From the NCBI GenBank assembly GCA_035530615.1, contig DATKUL010000002.1, positions 62,001 through 126,000 on the forward strand: DNA of 64,000 nucleotides, in the 5' to 3' direction. Made by a program: the position numbers and the translations under genes. Under the pieces are notes generated by a model, which saw nothing but the letters and a program-made list of their open reading frames with translations, had not been told where the DNA came from and did not search any database. Within the stretch, counting starts at the first letter, position 1, and the number at the start of each line of letters is the position of its first letter. The stretch is from Candidatus Paceibacterota bacterium. Its GTDB lineage: Bacteria > Actinomycetota > Actinomycetes > Nanopelagicales > Nanopelagicaceae. Positions 9,507 through 17,588 of the stretch are shown here, in pieces.

Positions 9507-10220
9507 CTAGTTACGAAAACCCATTCCGTGAGTTGAGAATCTAGTTCCCATTCCCATGCTCCGACCATCATTGTCGTTATCGCCGAATCCACGGCCCATA
9601 CCTATTCCGACACCGATCCCAGTATGCATTCCGCCATACATTCCGCTATGCATTCCACCAGTGCGATTTACCATCGCGGTGACGTTAGCGGTCAGATTGG
9701 TTTTAAAATCGGCTGCCTGAGCAGCAGTGATTTTCCCTGCAGTGACAGCGGCATCGATCCTTGCAGTCGCTTCAGCCACGAGAGCCGAAATGAGAGCACT
9801 GGTCTTTGCACCTGCGATTGTTGCGAGTGAATCACCGGCAGCTAAGCGTGTCTGCAAAGTAGCAACAGAGATACCAAGCGTGTCTGCGATCAGTTGCTGA
9901 TGCGTTGCACGATCTGAAACACCGTCATTTTGATTGGCGGCACGAGCAGCGGTGATCGCAGCGGTGATCGCGTCAACCTGTGCCTGCGTCAGAGTGCCCT
10001 TTGCCACAAGTCCCTTAAGTACGGTTGCAAGTTCATCGTTTGCGTAGCCACTTCCACGCATTCCGACGTTCATGCCACCTGGGAAACCGATGGAGTTGGA
10101 GATGGCGGATTTGACCTTGATTGAATTCCGATTTTGTGAGGCGGTAGCGAAACCTACAGTTCCCAGCGTTAGTGCTGCACTAGTTATCGCGACTGTGATT
10201 ACCTTCTTTTTTGATGACAT
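9507..10220 (-). CDS. Secreted Met/Gly/His-rich protein, function unknown
   Basis: 237 aa. A signal peptide is clear: basic MSSKKK, hydrophobic VITVAITSAALTLGTVGFA, probable cut near ATA. The middle (about 60-180) is helical and repeats a short motif: LVAKGTLTQAQVDAITAA and later VTAGKITAAQAADFKTN, with LAAGDSLATIAGAK between them. The last 50 residues are rich in Gly, Met and His (GGMHSGMYGGMHTG). Such Met/His tails can bind copper or other soft metals; this is inference. It has its own terminator and is divergent from the collagen-like gene. I do not recognise a named family. Confidence 0.75.
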   Translation of the reverse strand: MSSKKKVITVAITSAALTLGTVGFATASQNRNSIKVKSAISNSIGFPGGMNVGMRGSGYANDELATVLKGLVAKGTLTQAQVDAITAAITAARAANQNDGVSDRATHQQLIADTLGISVATLQTRLAAGDSLATIAGAKTSALISALVAEATARIDAAVTAGKITAAQAADFKTNLTANVTAMVNRTGGMHSGMYGGMHTGIGVGIGMGRGFGDNDNDGRSMGMGTRFSTHGMGFRN

Positions 10221-10500
10221 TTTCTTACCCTGCTTTCCGTCCCCTAGAGGATTTCTGCCAACGACCCTTCGTCATCGACTACCCCTAGATAACTCCCGCA
10301 TCCTGAAGAAGTTGGTCGGAAATCCTTAGAACCCCGTTAGAGTTTTCCAGCGTGAGAGCCAGCACCGAGTACTGCGTTCACGCTCAGATAGGGCAACCCT
10401 TACCCTTCCAGCGAGTCATGTCGGGGGATTCCTGATTGTTTGCTGATAACGCTGCGTTAAAACTTGGTGACCGTGTGTGAATCTTCCCGGAGAGCGGTAC

Positions 10501-11550
10501 ATGAGGAACTCTAGAAACATATTCGCACGCACTCTCATTCTGGTCATCCTTATCAACGCATTAACAATTCCGCCTACATATGCCGGACCACGACGCGAAC
10601 TTGTCCGTCTTTTCATGGCGGGACGAGTTTCAACAGCTGTCCCTAACACGATTTTGAACGGAATTACTCCGCCACGAAGTTCGATTGGAATCAACGGCGA
10701 CTTCTATATAGATATGAAAGCCCTTGTTTTGTATGGTCCAAAAAGTAAATCACGTTGGCTCAATCCCATTAGTTTGCGAGGACCGCAAGGAACCCCGGGA
10801 GCAAAAGGAGCTAATGGAACTAACGGCGTTGATGGAAAGAATTCAACGAGCGTAGGTCAGATTGGTCCGCAGGGGATCGCTGGACCAATCGGACCTCGCG
10901 GCGAGGCGGGAATCGCTGGTGCGGCGGGACCGGCTGGCGCAGGTGGTGCGATGGGACCGATGGGCCCAGCGGGTGCAGCAGGCTCTCCTGGTGCAAATGG
11001 AACAGTGGGTCCCGCGGGTCCTGCGGGCGCACAAGGATCACCTGGAGCAAATGGTGCACCTGGTTCTGCAGGAGCATCTGGCGGAATAGGCCTCGCTGGT
11101 GCAACTGGTGCAACTGGCGCAACGGGGGCAGCAGGACCATCGCGTGTTTATGTCATTTCTATTCCTGCATGGACCTTGTCAACGGCAACGGGGGGAACAA
11201 GCGCGGACTCTCTTTCATTTGGAACCTTGGCAGCGCAGAATTCTTACCATTACTCAATCATTTTGCATGGAGTAACTCCGGTGACAAATGCTTACTTCGG
11301 ACTATCAATGAAAGTTGGCCCACTTGCTACAACCACTTTGTATGAGTCCGCAATAACTGAAAACCGTGCTTACATCGGTGCTGCCTTTGTGCATCGATAT
11401 ACATTCATAATTCAAGGAACAATTGTTGTCGGCTCATCCGATACCTGGCTGAAAGTGAGTGTCACAGACGGTGCCGGCGTCACTTCAGGTGTTGACAGCA
11501 TGTCAATATCCGGCCAAGCGATTTTTCAGCAAGTCGGTCAAGTCAACTAA
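10501..11550 (+). CDS. Secreted protein with collagen-like Gly-X-Y repeats
   Basis: 349 aa from ATG 10501, chosen for GGAG eight bases upstream; an in-frame start 24 bases earlier lacks a ribosome site. A signal segment (ARTLILVILINALTIPPTYA) is followed by about 70 residues. Next comes a Gly-X-Y tract of roughly 40 triplets (for example GPQGIAGPIGPRGEAG) rich in Ala and Pro, and then a C-terminal domain of about 130 residues rich in beta strands. The layout, stalk plus globular tip, resembles bacterial collagen-like surface fibres. Neighbours suggest an envelope locus. No sorting signal is seen. Confidence 0.85.
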   Translation: MRNSRNIFARTLILVILINALTIPPTYAGPRRELVRLFMAGRVSTAVPNTILNGITPPRSSIGINGDFYIDMKALVLYGPKSKSRWLNPISLRGPQGTPGAKGANGTNGVDGKNSTSVGQIGPQGIAGPIGPRGEAGIAGAAGPAGAGGAMGPMGPAGAAGSPGANGTVGPAGPAGAQGSPGANGAPGSAGASGGIGLAGATGATGATGAAGPSRVYVISIPAWTLSTATGGTSADSLSFGTLAAQNSYHYSIILHGVTPVTNAYFGLSMKVGPLATTTLYESAITENRAYIGAAFVHRYTFIIQGTIVVGSSDTWLKVSVTDGAGVTSGVDSMSISGQAIFQQVGQVN

Positions 11551-11632
11551 CTGCATAGATTCAATTCAAAAGGACTCTCACCCATTCGTGGAGTACTATG
11601 GATTTGTACCCGCCACCCGAAAGGAGCGATAA

Positions 11633-11776
11633 GTGATCCGCTACATAATCGGAGCCGTAGTTGTCGCATTTATTGGCGTTCTGGCCTATGCCGGACTCAC
11701 CGGCAAGGTGAAAATGGATGATGGGTGCTGTGCCCCCAATGATCCGAGTAAAGATTTGAGGATGCGGGACTCCTAA
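11633..11776 (+). CDS. 47-aa single-pass membrane protein
   Basis: GTG 11633 to TAA 11774-11776. It has a strong ribosome site (AAAGGAG, six bases before GTG). The peptide starts MIRYIIGAVVVAFIGVLAYA, which is one membrane helix, continues GLTGKVKMDDGCCAPNDPSK and ends DLRMRDS. The CC pair next to acidic residues could bind metal or be acylated. The good ribosome site and sharp helix/acidic-tail division argue for a real gene. Function unknown. Confidence 0.65.
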   Translation: MIRYIIGAVVVAFIGVLAYAGLTGKVKMDDGCCAPNDPSKDLRMRDS

Positions 11777-11792
11777 ATGGACTTCTTCTCTT

Positions 11793-11993
11793 TTATGCTT
11801 CGTCGATGAATTCGTATTCAATATCAAAGGATTGCGGATCGGCTTCAAACCAGAAGGCAATTGCCTCGCGAGTCATTTCTTCGACGGTATCTCGAGAGAG
11901 AGCTTGACTGTAGAGCCCGCTAATTTCAGGAACTGATATTGCCCAATACGCGCCAGATTTCTGAACGAGTGCTCTGTATGTGGTCTTAATCAT
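11793..11993 (-). CDS. hicB: HicB-type antitoxin
   Basis: 66 aa from ATG 11993, which overlaps the hicA stop as ATGA. The sequence MIKTTYRALVQKSGAYWAIS then VPEISGLYSQALSRDTVEEM matches the compact HicB domain (RNase-H-like fold) that blocks HicA mRNA interferase. The short C-terminus has no separate DNA-binding domain. It lies downstream of a frameshifted hicA, so the module is probably a relic with only the antitoxin intact. Confidence 0.8.
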   Translation of the reverse strand: MIKTTYRALVQKSGAYWAISVPEISGLYSQALSRDTVEEMTREAIAFWFEADPQSFDIEYEFIDEA

Positions 11994-12204
11994 CTGCTCC
12001 ACCATTTCGCACCTAACTCTTTCTCTAAGTGTTTCATGATCGACTTGGCTGTCAACTCATCGATGTCGCGGTGTCTAGGAATTTGTACCTGGGTGTCACG
12101 GAGAGTGAATATGGAGTGGTTGCCACCCTCGCGAGTCATTACCCACGTAATCCAACGTCTGAGGCGGCCTGAGAGATCATCCTAAGGAGGTCAACGCGTT
12201 TCAT
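11990..12204 (-). pseudogene. hicA: hicA mRNA interferase, frameshifted
   Basis: From ATG 12204 the frame reads MKRVDLLRMISQAASDVGLRG and stops near codon 22. The next frame continues the family with WITWVMTREGGNHSIFTL, the QIPRHRDIDELTAKSIMKHL segment and the terminal LGAKWWSR, ending in a TGA that overlaps hicB. HicA normally reads GGNH with catalytic His in one frame, so a single-base shift near 12140-12150 has broken the toxin. A 10-bp palindrome ATTGCGCAAT overlaps the start codon at 12203-12212. A sequencing error is the main alternative. Confidence 0.75.
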
Positions 12205-12382
12205 TGCGCAATTAGAGGTGCGCTACCTGACAGAAATAAGTAGTCTAGAAAATCATGCGGACAAGACGTTGCGATGGAAAAACGAGAAGGATCAATGTCG
12301 CTGAATTGGAATTGGCGCACTCAAACCGCTTGTGAAACTGTCACCTGAATCGCGCTGGGAAAGTTGGAGAGTAAATCATGCC

Positions 12383-12455
12383 AAAACCGTGAAAAATGGT
12401 GTTTTTCCATGGATTTTCACGATTATGTTGACAAAACCGTGAAAAGAACTATGCT
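12383..12455 (+). promoter_or_regulatory. Promoter and operator sites of the fic gene
   Basis: Consensus-like promoter TTGACA (12428-12433), 16-bp spacer, TATGCT (12450-12455). The expected start point falls at about 12462, next to ATG 12464, so the mRNA is probably leaderless. The 13-mer AAAACCGTGAAAA occurs twice (12383-12395 and 12433-12445), and its core appears inverted as TTTTCACG at 12414-12421. One copy lies between the -35 and -10 boxes, as expected for a repressor site. Confidence 0.65.
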
Positions 12456-12463
12456 CATTGCAT

Positions 12464-13366
12464 ATGGCAAAGAAACTGGCTGTTTTTAATAAAATCAACG
12501 CCTTAAGAGAAAGATATTACAAGGCAGCTATCGGCAAAGATGCCCTGATCAGACTTATCTCTGAATCTGAGGTCGCCGAGCAGGTATATAACTCAAACGC
12601 TATTGAGAACAGCACGCTGTCCCTTGAAGAGACGGAGAAAATACTTCTTCAGATTGATCTTGACCGATTTATCAGCGAACGAGAAATATTTGAAGCGAAA
12701 AATCTTGCGCGAGTAGTGTCCTACATAGACAAGAGAGCCAAAGAACAAGAGTTGACGCTCGACGGCATACTATCGCTTCACAAAATGCTCATCTCCAATA
12801 TTCGCGACGATATCGCCGGAAGATTTAGAGTTGGCGATGAATATGTCCGCGTGGGGAGCCACATTGCTCCCGCGCCAAAGGAAATCTTGGAACGACTTGA
12901 AAAAATGCTCGCAGAATATAATGCCAGCAGTTACGAGAGTGTTATCAAGCGTATTGCAAGGTTGCATCTTGCGTTTGAATATACGCATCCATTTGTAGAC
13001 GGTAACGGCCGCATTGGGCGCGTACTTAATAATTACTTGCTCATACGGGAAGGTTTTGTGCCGATCAACATTAAATTTGTTGATAGAAAAAAATATTACG
13101 ATGCGTTCAAAGAATTCGATGAGCAAGGAGAAACTTCTATTATGGAAGAGATCGTCGGCAGAGCATTGACGAATAGTTATCATAAACGGCTGGCATATTT
13201 GGAAGGAAAGAAGATTATCACTCTTGCCGAGTATGGAAAGAGCAATAAGATTTCGCACTCAAACCTCATCAACAAGGCTACTCGACAGACGATTGAAGCT
13301 TTTTTAGAAAAAAATGTGTGGAAGATCGGGGAAGAGCCTTTGAATGGCCCTGAGAAACTAAAATGA
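12464..13366 (+). CDS. Fic-domain protein (AMP transferase family, autoinhibited class)
   Basis: 300 aa. The Fic motif HPFVDGNGRIGR is at about residues 175-186, with the catalytic His first. An N-terminal SNAIEN (about 44-49) fits the inhibitory [S/T]xxxE[G/N] helix of class II Fic proteins, whose Glu blocks ATP. Fic enzymes transfer AMP from ATP to target hydroxyls; the target is not readable. I chose ATG 12464 because the promoter predicts a start there; a TTG at 12458 is possible. The gene is AT-richer than its neighbours, has its own operators, and sits between two copies of hicAB sequence, so it is probably horizontally acquired. Confidence 0.88.
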   Translation: MAKKLAVFNKINALRERYYKAAIGKDALIRLISESEVAEQVYNSNAIENSTLSLEETEKILLQIDLDRFISEREIFEAKNLARVVSYIDKRAKEQELTLDGILSLHKMLISNIRDDIAGRFRVGDEYVRVGSHIAPAPKEILERLEKMLAEYNASSYESVIKRIARLHLAFEYTHPFVDGNGRIGRVLNNYLLIREGFVPINIKFVDRKKYYDAFKEFDEQGETSIMEEIVGRALTNSYHKRLAYLEGKKIITLAEYGKSNKISHSNLINKATRQTIEAFLEKNVWKIGEEPLNGPEKLK

Positions 13367-13385
13367 ATTATGAAAATAACCGGTA

Positions 13386-13543
13386 CCAGATTTCTGAATA
13401 ATTGCTCTGTATGCGGTCTTAATCATCTGCTCCACCATTTCGCACCTAACTCTTTCTCTAAGTGTTTCATGATCGCTTTTGCTGCCGACTCATCGATATC
13501 GCGGTGTCTAGGTATTTGAACCGGTGTGTCACGGAGAGTAATT
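13386..13543 (-). pseudogene. Second, doubly truncated hicA-hicB copy (repeat of 11953-12110)
   Basis: These 158 bases align without gaps, with only about 20 differences, to 11953-12110. They contain the 3' half of a hicA (TLRDTPVQIPRHRDIDES to LGAKWWSR) and the first 15 codons of hicB (MIKTAYRAIIQKSG). hicB is cut where the fic 3' flank begins, and hicA is cut where the TIR-like remnant begins. Here hicA keeps its frame within the retained part. The copy is too short to be functional. Confidence 0.8.
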
Positions 13544-13562
13544 ACGTTAGCCAAAGTGACGT

Positions 13563-13960
13563 TCCGCGCATCTCGTTGGAATAGGCGTTTTGGGGAGAAG
13601 AATTATTGCTCCAGTGGCAGAAGAGGACAATGAGTCCGCGCTTCGCGAGGCAGCCCTTGTGGCTCTGACTGAAAAGGAATTTCTTGAGAAATATGATGGT
13701 TCGCCCATCCCAGCCGAAAAAATTGCTCACAACGTTCTCGAGCAAATGGGCGTGCCGTTGGCGGCAACTAAGAGGATGAAACTCACATTGTGGCGGGACC
13801 GGTGGAGCGCAACCGGAAGAAAAAATGCAGGATGAAGGTGGAAATGAACACGGAATCTTGAACCAGCATGTTCTCATCGAAATCGGTGCGGCGATGGCCT
13901 TGTATGGCGACAATGAAAGTGCTGAAAGCTTTGAATCAATTCAAGGCAGGTGCCAAATAG
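13563..13960 (+). pseudogene. Remnant of a TIR-like nucleotide-binding protein
   Basis: Three pieces in different frames read as one decayed gene. The first (13563 to about 13780) contains RRIIAPVAEEDN and LTEKEFLEKYDGSPIPAEKI, like the N-terminal winged-helix part of predicted nucleotide-binding proteins. The second (about 13840-13905) reads HGILNQHVLIEIGAAMALYG, the conserved core of their TIR-like domain. The third reads ATMKVLKALNQFKAGAK before TAG at 13958-13960. About 40 codons between the second and third pieces are missing. Assignment is from memory of the family. Confidence 0.5.
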
Positions 13961-14017
13961 ACGTGATGTATGAATGGAAACAATTCGGATTTCTCATTAA
14001 GTTAAATCTTGGAATCG

Positions 14018-14545
14018 ATGGATTTAAGCGTTATGACACCTGATCCGCGACCGAAGCGTGGTCTCAAAAAGAAGCGAATGGTCAGCCATGAAGAAATTGA
14101 ACACCGCACCAAGCGCTCTTCTGAAGACATTCACGAAATTGCCTACTTTGAACGACACAAAGATGACGACCCTGATTGCCACATGCCAGCTAGAGATTTT
14201 TTGAGCAATGAATGTCCGCCTAACGTTCGAATCAAGCTCCAGAACATTCTTATTGCCGTCGCGAAAGCACCCCCAAAGAAGTTTGCTGGTGGTGGTGCTT
14301 GGGAGGCAATGAGCGGTGATATGAATGGCTGGTTTGAGGTGCGGGTGGATGGCCCACCAAGCCGGACTCATTTCCGATTATTTTGTCTTATCGATTATGA
14401 CGCTATTGGCGAGTCCGAACCGCTACTGGTCGTAGTGACGGGAATGAAGAAGAGATTTCGAACTACTTTCAATTCTTCGGATTATGCAAAAGTTAGGATT
14501 CTTGGAGACGAGTATTTGAAACGAAATCCCCGATCGACTGCCTAA
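14018..14545 (+). CDS. Probable toxin, Gp49-like/RelE superfamily (DUF891 type)
   Basis: About 175 aa. The C-terminal 110 residues (ARDFLSNECPPNVRIKLQNI, FAGGGAWEAMSGDMNGWFEV, RVDGPPSRTHFRLF and the end FRTTFNSSDYAKV) match phage-derived Gp49-like toxins that pair with XRE antitoxins (HigB-like RNases). The basic N-terminal 60 residues (MTPDPRPKRGLKKKR) are not part of the domain. ATG 14018, ATG 14033 and ATG 14183 are all possible; none has a good ribosome site. Its stop abuts the stop of the XRE gene on the other strand, so the two are tail to tail, unlike normal toxin-antitoxin operons. Confidence 0.65.
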   Translation: MDLSVMTPDPRPKRGLKKKRMVSHEEIEHRTKRSSEDIHEIAYFERHKDDDPDCHMPARDFLSNECPPNVRIKLQNILIAVAKAPPKKFAGGGAWEAMSGDMNGWFEVRVDGPPSRTHFRLFCLIDYDAIGESEPLLVVVTGMKKRFRTTFNSSDYAKVRILGDEYLKRNPRSTA

Positions 14546-14971
14546 CTAGATCGAGAGAGCTTGAGTTTCATCTTTTTGGTTAGTCTTCTTGATCTCTTTG
14601 GATGTTGAGATTTTTCTAGCAGAGATAATTTCATGCGAGAGTACTTTTGAAATCTGTGCGCGTTGCTCAGGAGACAATGGTTCTAGTGTGACGCGCATCC
14701 CCAAGGCTGCGGCCACTTCCGTCAAAGTACTTAACGTGGGATTTATCGGTCCTTTTGCGAAAAAACGCCTAACGTTTGAAGCTTCGGATCCAAGTTTCCG
14801 GGCTATTTCAGCCTTCGTAATGCCCTTTTCAAGTCTGGCCTCATCTAGTTGGTTAATCAGGGCGTCGACTGTAGAAATTCGAAGTGACTCTAAAAGGAAT
14901 GTGCGAAGGTATTCGGGATCCTCCAGATCCTTTGCCAAGTCATCCCAGAACACACTTTGCTTAGTCCTCAT
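14546..14971 (-). CDS. XRE-family antitoxin / transcriptional regulator
   Basis: 141 aa from ATG 14971, chosen for GAGAGG upstream and because earlier residues look non-coding. A helix-turn-helix spans about residues 45-100: EARLEKGITKAEIARKLG then SEASNVRRFFAKGPINPTLS and TLTEVAAALGMRV. The N-terminal FWDDLAKDLEDPEYLRTFLL is like antitoxins of HigA type. The C-terminal tail is basic. It probably neutralises the convergent Gp49-like toxin and represses its own promoter through the palindrome at 15005-15022. Confidence 0.75.
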   Translation of the reverse strand: MRTKQSVFWDDLAKDLEDPEYLRTFLLESLRISTVDALINQLDEARLEKGITKAEIARKLGSEASNVRRFFAKGPINPTLSTLTEVAAALGMRVTLEPLSPEQRAQISKVLSHEIISARKISTSKEIKKTNQKDETQALSI

Positions 14972-15004
14972 AGTGAGCCTCTCTCTTGCTCTACAGGCCG
15001 AAAC

Positions 15005-15022
15005 TGTATCAATTATGATACA
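15005..15022. promoter_or_regulatory. Palindromic operator upstream of the XRE antitoxin
   Basis: Perfect inverted repeat TGTATCA-ATTA-TGATACA, 34 bp upstream of the antitoxin ATG. A third half-site GTATCA lies at 15032-15037. Probably the autoregulatory site of the XRE protein. Confidence 0.6.
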
Positions 15023-15239
15023 CTTCCACAAGTATCATGGTTGGCTTGTGTAATGCGGTCAGTCTTAGGTGCTTATTCTGAAATTGGGTTTGGCATTTAA
15101 GGGCTCTGGATTGTCATATCTACGCCAGAAAATTCAAGCGAAAGTTTTGATTTCTTACGTTAACTAATTACAAGCCCTAGAGCCGTTAGATTCATCAAAC
15201 AAATTTTACATTTGAGCGAGCGCCAACTTGAAAGAGTGG

Positions 15240-15310
15240 AGCGGGTGACCGGGATCGAACCGGCATGGCCAGCTTGGAAGGCTGGGGCTCTACCATTGAG
15301 CTACACCCGC
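15240..15310 (-). tRNA. tRNA-Gly (anticodon TCC)
   Basis: Acceptor GCGGGTG/CACCCGC with discriminator T at 15240. The anticodon arm is CCAGC, loop CTTCCAA, GCTGG, giving TCC. The T arm reads CCGGTTCGATCCCGG. No CCA encoded. Its 3' end faces the accessory patch at 11.8-15.0 kb. Confidence 0.95.
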
Positions 15311-15404
15311 ATAATTGTCCAGAAGCCTGGTTGGCTCCCGTTCAGGGGATAACGATAACGGTAAGCGGAGGTCATTTTCTCCTCTAGACTTCCCACTTAC
15401 GCCA

Positions 15405-15480
15405 CGGGGCGTAGCGTAGTGGCTAGCGCGCCTGCTTTGGGAGCAGGAGACCGAGAGTTCGAATCTCTCCGCCCCGACCA
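15405..15480 (+). tRNA. tRNA-Pro (anticodon TGG)
   Basis: Acceptor CGGGGCG/CGCCCCG, discriminator A at 15477 and encoded CCA at 15478-15480. The anticodon arm CCTGC, loop TTTGGGA, GCAGG gives TGG. It lies 48 bases before tig. Confidence 0.95.
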
Positions 15481-15528
15481 GAAATTTCGGTCCATTCACC
15501 CATACTTGGCGAAAGCAAGGAGTTCCAC

Positions 15529-16830
15529 GTGAAAAGCACGGTCGAGGCCCTATCTCCTACCCGTGTAAGACTCACGATCGATCTGACCTTTGATGAACTA
15601 TCGGGTCATGTCACAGAGGCTTACAAGAAGATTTCATCCCAGGTCAATGTTCCTGGCTTTCGTAAGGGCAAAGTCCCGCCAGCCATGATTGATCAGCGCG
15701 TGGGTCGTGGAACTGTCTTGGATGAGGCCATCAACATGGCTCTTCCCGACTTCTACTCACAAGCCGCCCGCGAGCACGAAGTGCTGACGCTTGGTCGGCC
15801 AGAGGTTGATATCAAGGAATTCGTTGACAAAGAGAAGTTGTCATTCACCGTCGAAGTCAACGTTCGTCCAGAGATTAAATTGCCAGATTTTTCAACAATA
15901 ACAATTAACGTCGATGATGTTGAAGTAACAGATGCTGATATTGATGAGCAAGTTGAGTCACTTCGCACTCGTTTTGGAACACTCAACACTGTGGAGCGTT
16001 CTGCAGCGGTTGGCGATTTCGTAACCATTGATCTTGTTGCTCGCATCGGTGGCGAAGAAGTTGAAGGCGGATCTGCATCCGGAATGTCCTATGAAGTCGG
16101 CTCCAATCGAATGATTGACGGACTCGACGAAGCTCTCGTAGGTGTCAAAGCTGGGGATGGAAAAGTTTTTGAAACACAACTCGTGGGCCAAGAAGAGGGC
16201 GAAAAGGGAGAAGTTGAAGTCACTGTGCAGACGGTAAAAGAGCGCGAACTCCCACCTCTGGATGATGCCTTCGCTGCGCTCGCAAGCGAGTTCGATACCT
16301 TGGCGCAATTACGCGCAGATTTTGCAGAGCGCTTAGCCAAAGTCAAGAAGATGGAACAAGGTGCACAAGCACGCGATCGTCTCGTTGAGAAGTTGCTCGC
16401 TGAGATCGAGATTCCAGTTCCGGAAGAATTTGTAACTGCTGAAGTAAACGATCATCTCCAGAGCGAAAGCCGCACGGAAGACGAAGCCCATCGTGCCGAA
16501 GTTACGGAGCAAGTTATTTCTTCACTCAAGTCTGACTTCTTGTTGGACGCAGTCGTTAAAGCTGAAGCCGTAGAGGTAACTGAGATTGAATTGACGGAGT
16601 ACTTAGTCCGCGCTTCCCAACGCTATGGAATGGCCCCTGAGCAATTCGCTCAAGAACTCTCCAAGGCTGGTCAAATCAGCCAACTCGTTGCCGAGGTCGG
16701 TCGTGCGAAAGCCCTTGCCACTGTTTTGAGCCGCGTATTGGTGATTGATGCTTCTGGAAATGCTGTCGACTTAGAGGCGATGCGCCCACTAGCCGACGCC
16801 ACGGAATCTAACGCACCAGAATCTGAGTAA
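15529..16830 (+). CDS. tig: Trigger factor (ribosome-associated chaperone)
   Basis: 433 aa. The N-terminal ribosome-binding domain carries the signature GFRKGKVPPAMID (about 42-54). A FKBP-type PPIase domain follows (about 155-240; GDFVTIDLVARIGGEEVEGG, then SYEVGSNRMIDGLDEALVG), and a long helical C-terminal chaperone domain ends in an acidic tail. It shields nascent chains at the ribosome exit. GTG 15529 has AAGGAG six bases upstream. It precedes clpP1-clpP2-clpX, the common actinobacterial order. Confidence 0.95.
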   Translation: MKSTVEALSPTRVRLTIDLTFDELSGHVTEAYKKISSQVNVPGFRKGKVPPAMIDQRVGRGTVLDEAINMALPDFYSQAAREHEVLTLGRPEVDIKEFVDKEKLSFTVEVNVRPEIKLPDFSTITINVDDVEVTDADIDEQVESLRTRFGTLNTVERSAAVGDFVTIDLVARIGGEEVEGGSASGMSYEVGSNRMIDGLDEALVGVKAGDGKVFETQLVGQEEGEKGEVEVTVQTVKERELPPLDDAFAALASEFDTLAQLRADFAERLAKVKKMEQGAQARDRLVEKLLAEIEIPVPEEFVTAEVNDHLQSESRTEDEAHRAEVTEQVISSLKSDFLLDAVVKAEAVEVTEIELTEYLVRASQRYGMAPEQFAQELSKAGQISQLVAEVGRAKALATVLSRVLVIDASGNAVDLEAMRPLADATESNAPESE

Positions 16831-16949
16831 TCAGGGGAGTCACCACTCCGCTATAAGCGAACAAGCACGCTCAAAAGGTGGAATCGGGAAGTATTTGCTC
16901 ATCCATGTGGTTAGGGTCATTACAGGAAGATTCAACAAGGAGGATGTCC

Positions 16950-17588
16950 GTGGATTTAATTAGCACCCATTTGCCAGCGGCGGAGATTATTGCTCGCGCC
17001 CCTCAATCAGGCTCGGGTGGCCTCGATGACCAGGTCTATAACCGTTTGCTCAAGGAGCGCATTATTTTCCTTGGCTCTGTTGTAGAAGATTCCATGGCCA
17101 ACGCCATCTGCGCACAGATCCTTCTCCTTGCTGCCGAAGATCCAGAGAAAGACATCTACCTCTACATCAACTCACCTGGTGGTTCTGTCACCGCCGGTAT
17201 GGCGATCTACGACACCATGCAATATGTCAATAATGACGTCGCCACAGTAGGAATGGGTCTCGCTGCATCGATGGGTCAATTCTTGCTCTGTGCAGGCGCC
17301 GCCGGAAAGCGCTACGCGACACCACATGCGCGCATCATGATGCATCAACCTTCAAGTGGCATTGGCGGAACAGCAACCGATATCAAGATTCAGGCCGAAC
17401 AAATTGGTTTTACCAAAAGGAAGATGGCCGAGTTGATTGCCTTCCACACTGGCCAGAGCCTGGAGACAATCACCGCAGATTCGGATCGTGATCGTTGGTT
17501 TAATGCAGAAGAAGCGAAGGAATACGGATTTGTTGATCACGTTGTTCGTTCCGCTGTACAAGTTTCGGGTCGTGGAGGCACCGCATGA
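16950..17588 (+). CDS. clpP1: ATP-dependent Clp protease proteolytic subunit 1
   Basis: 212 aa. GTG 16950 is chosen because AAGGAGG ends exactly six bases before it; ATG 16944 touches that ribosome site and is unlikely. The Ser-His-Asp triad is present: Ser in [12 protein letters not shown], His in MMHQPSSG, and the Asp later in the protein. In actinobacteria ClpP1 and ClpP2 form a mixed two-ring barrel fed by ClpX or ClpC. The stop overlaps the clpP2 start as ATGA. Confidence 0.95.
   Translation: MDLISTHLPAAEIIARAPQSGSGGLDDQVYNRLLKERIIFLGSVVEDSMANAICAQILLLAAEDPEKDIYLYINSPGGSVTAGMAIYDTMQYVNNDVATVGMGLAASMGQFLLCAGAAGKRYATPHARIMMHQPSSGIGGTATDIKIQAEQIGFTKRKMAELIAFHTGQSLETITADSDRDRWFNAEEAKEYGFVDHVVRSAVQVSGRGGTA

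Noticed and set aside
11561-11860. 99-aa minus-strand frame across the small membrane gene
   Set aside because: No ribosome site or family pattern; the plus-strand 47-aa gene explains the region better.
15240-15310. tRNA-Gly 3' end as the integration site of the 11.8-15 kb patch
   Set aside because: I found no second copy of the tRNA 3' end and no integrase gene in the patch.
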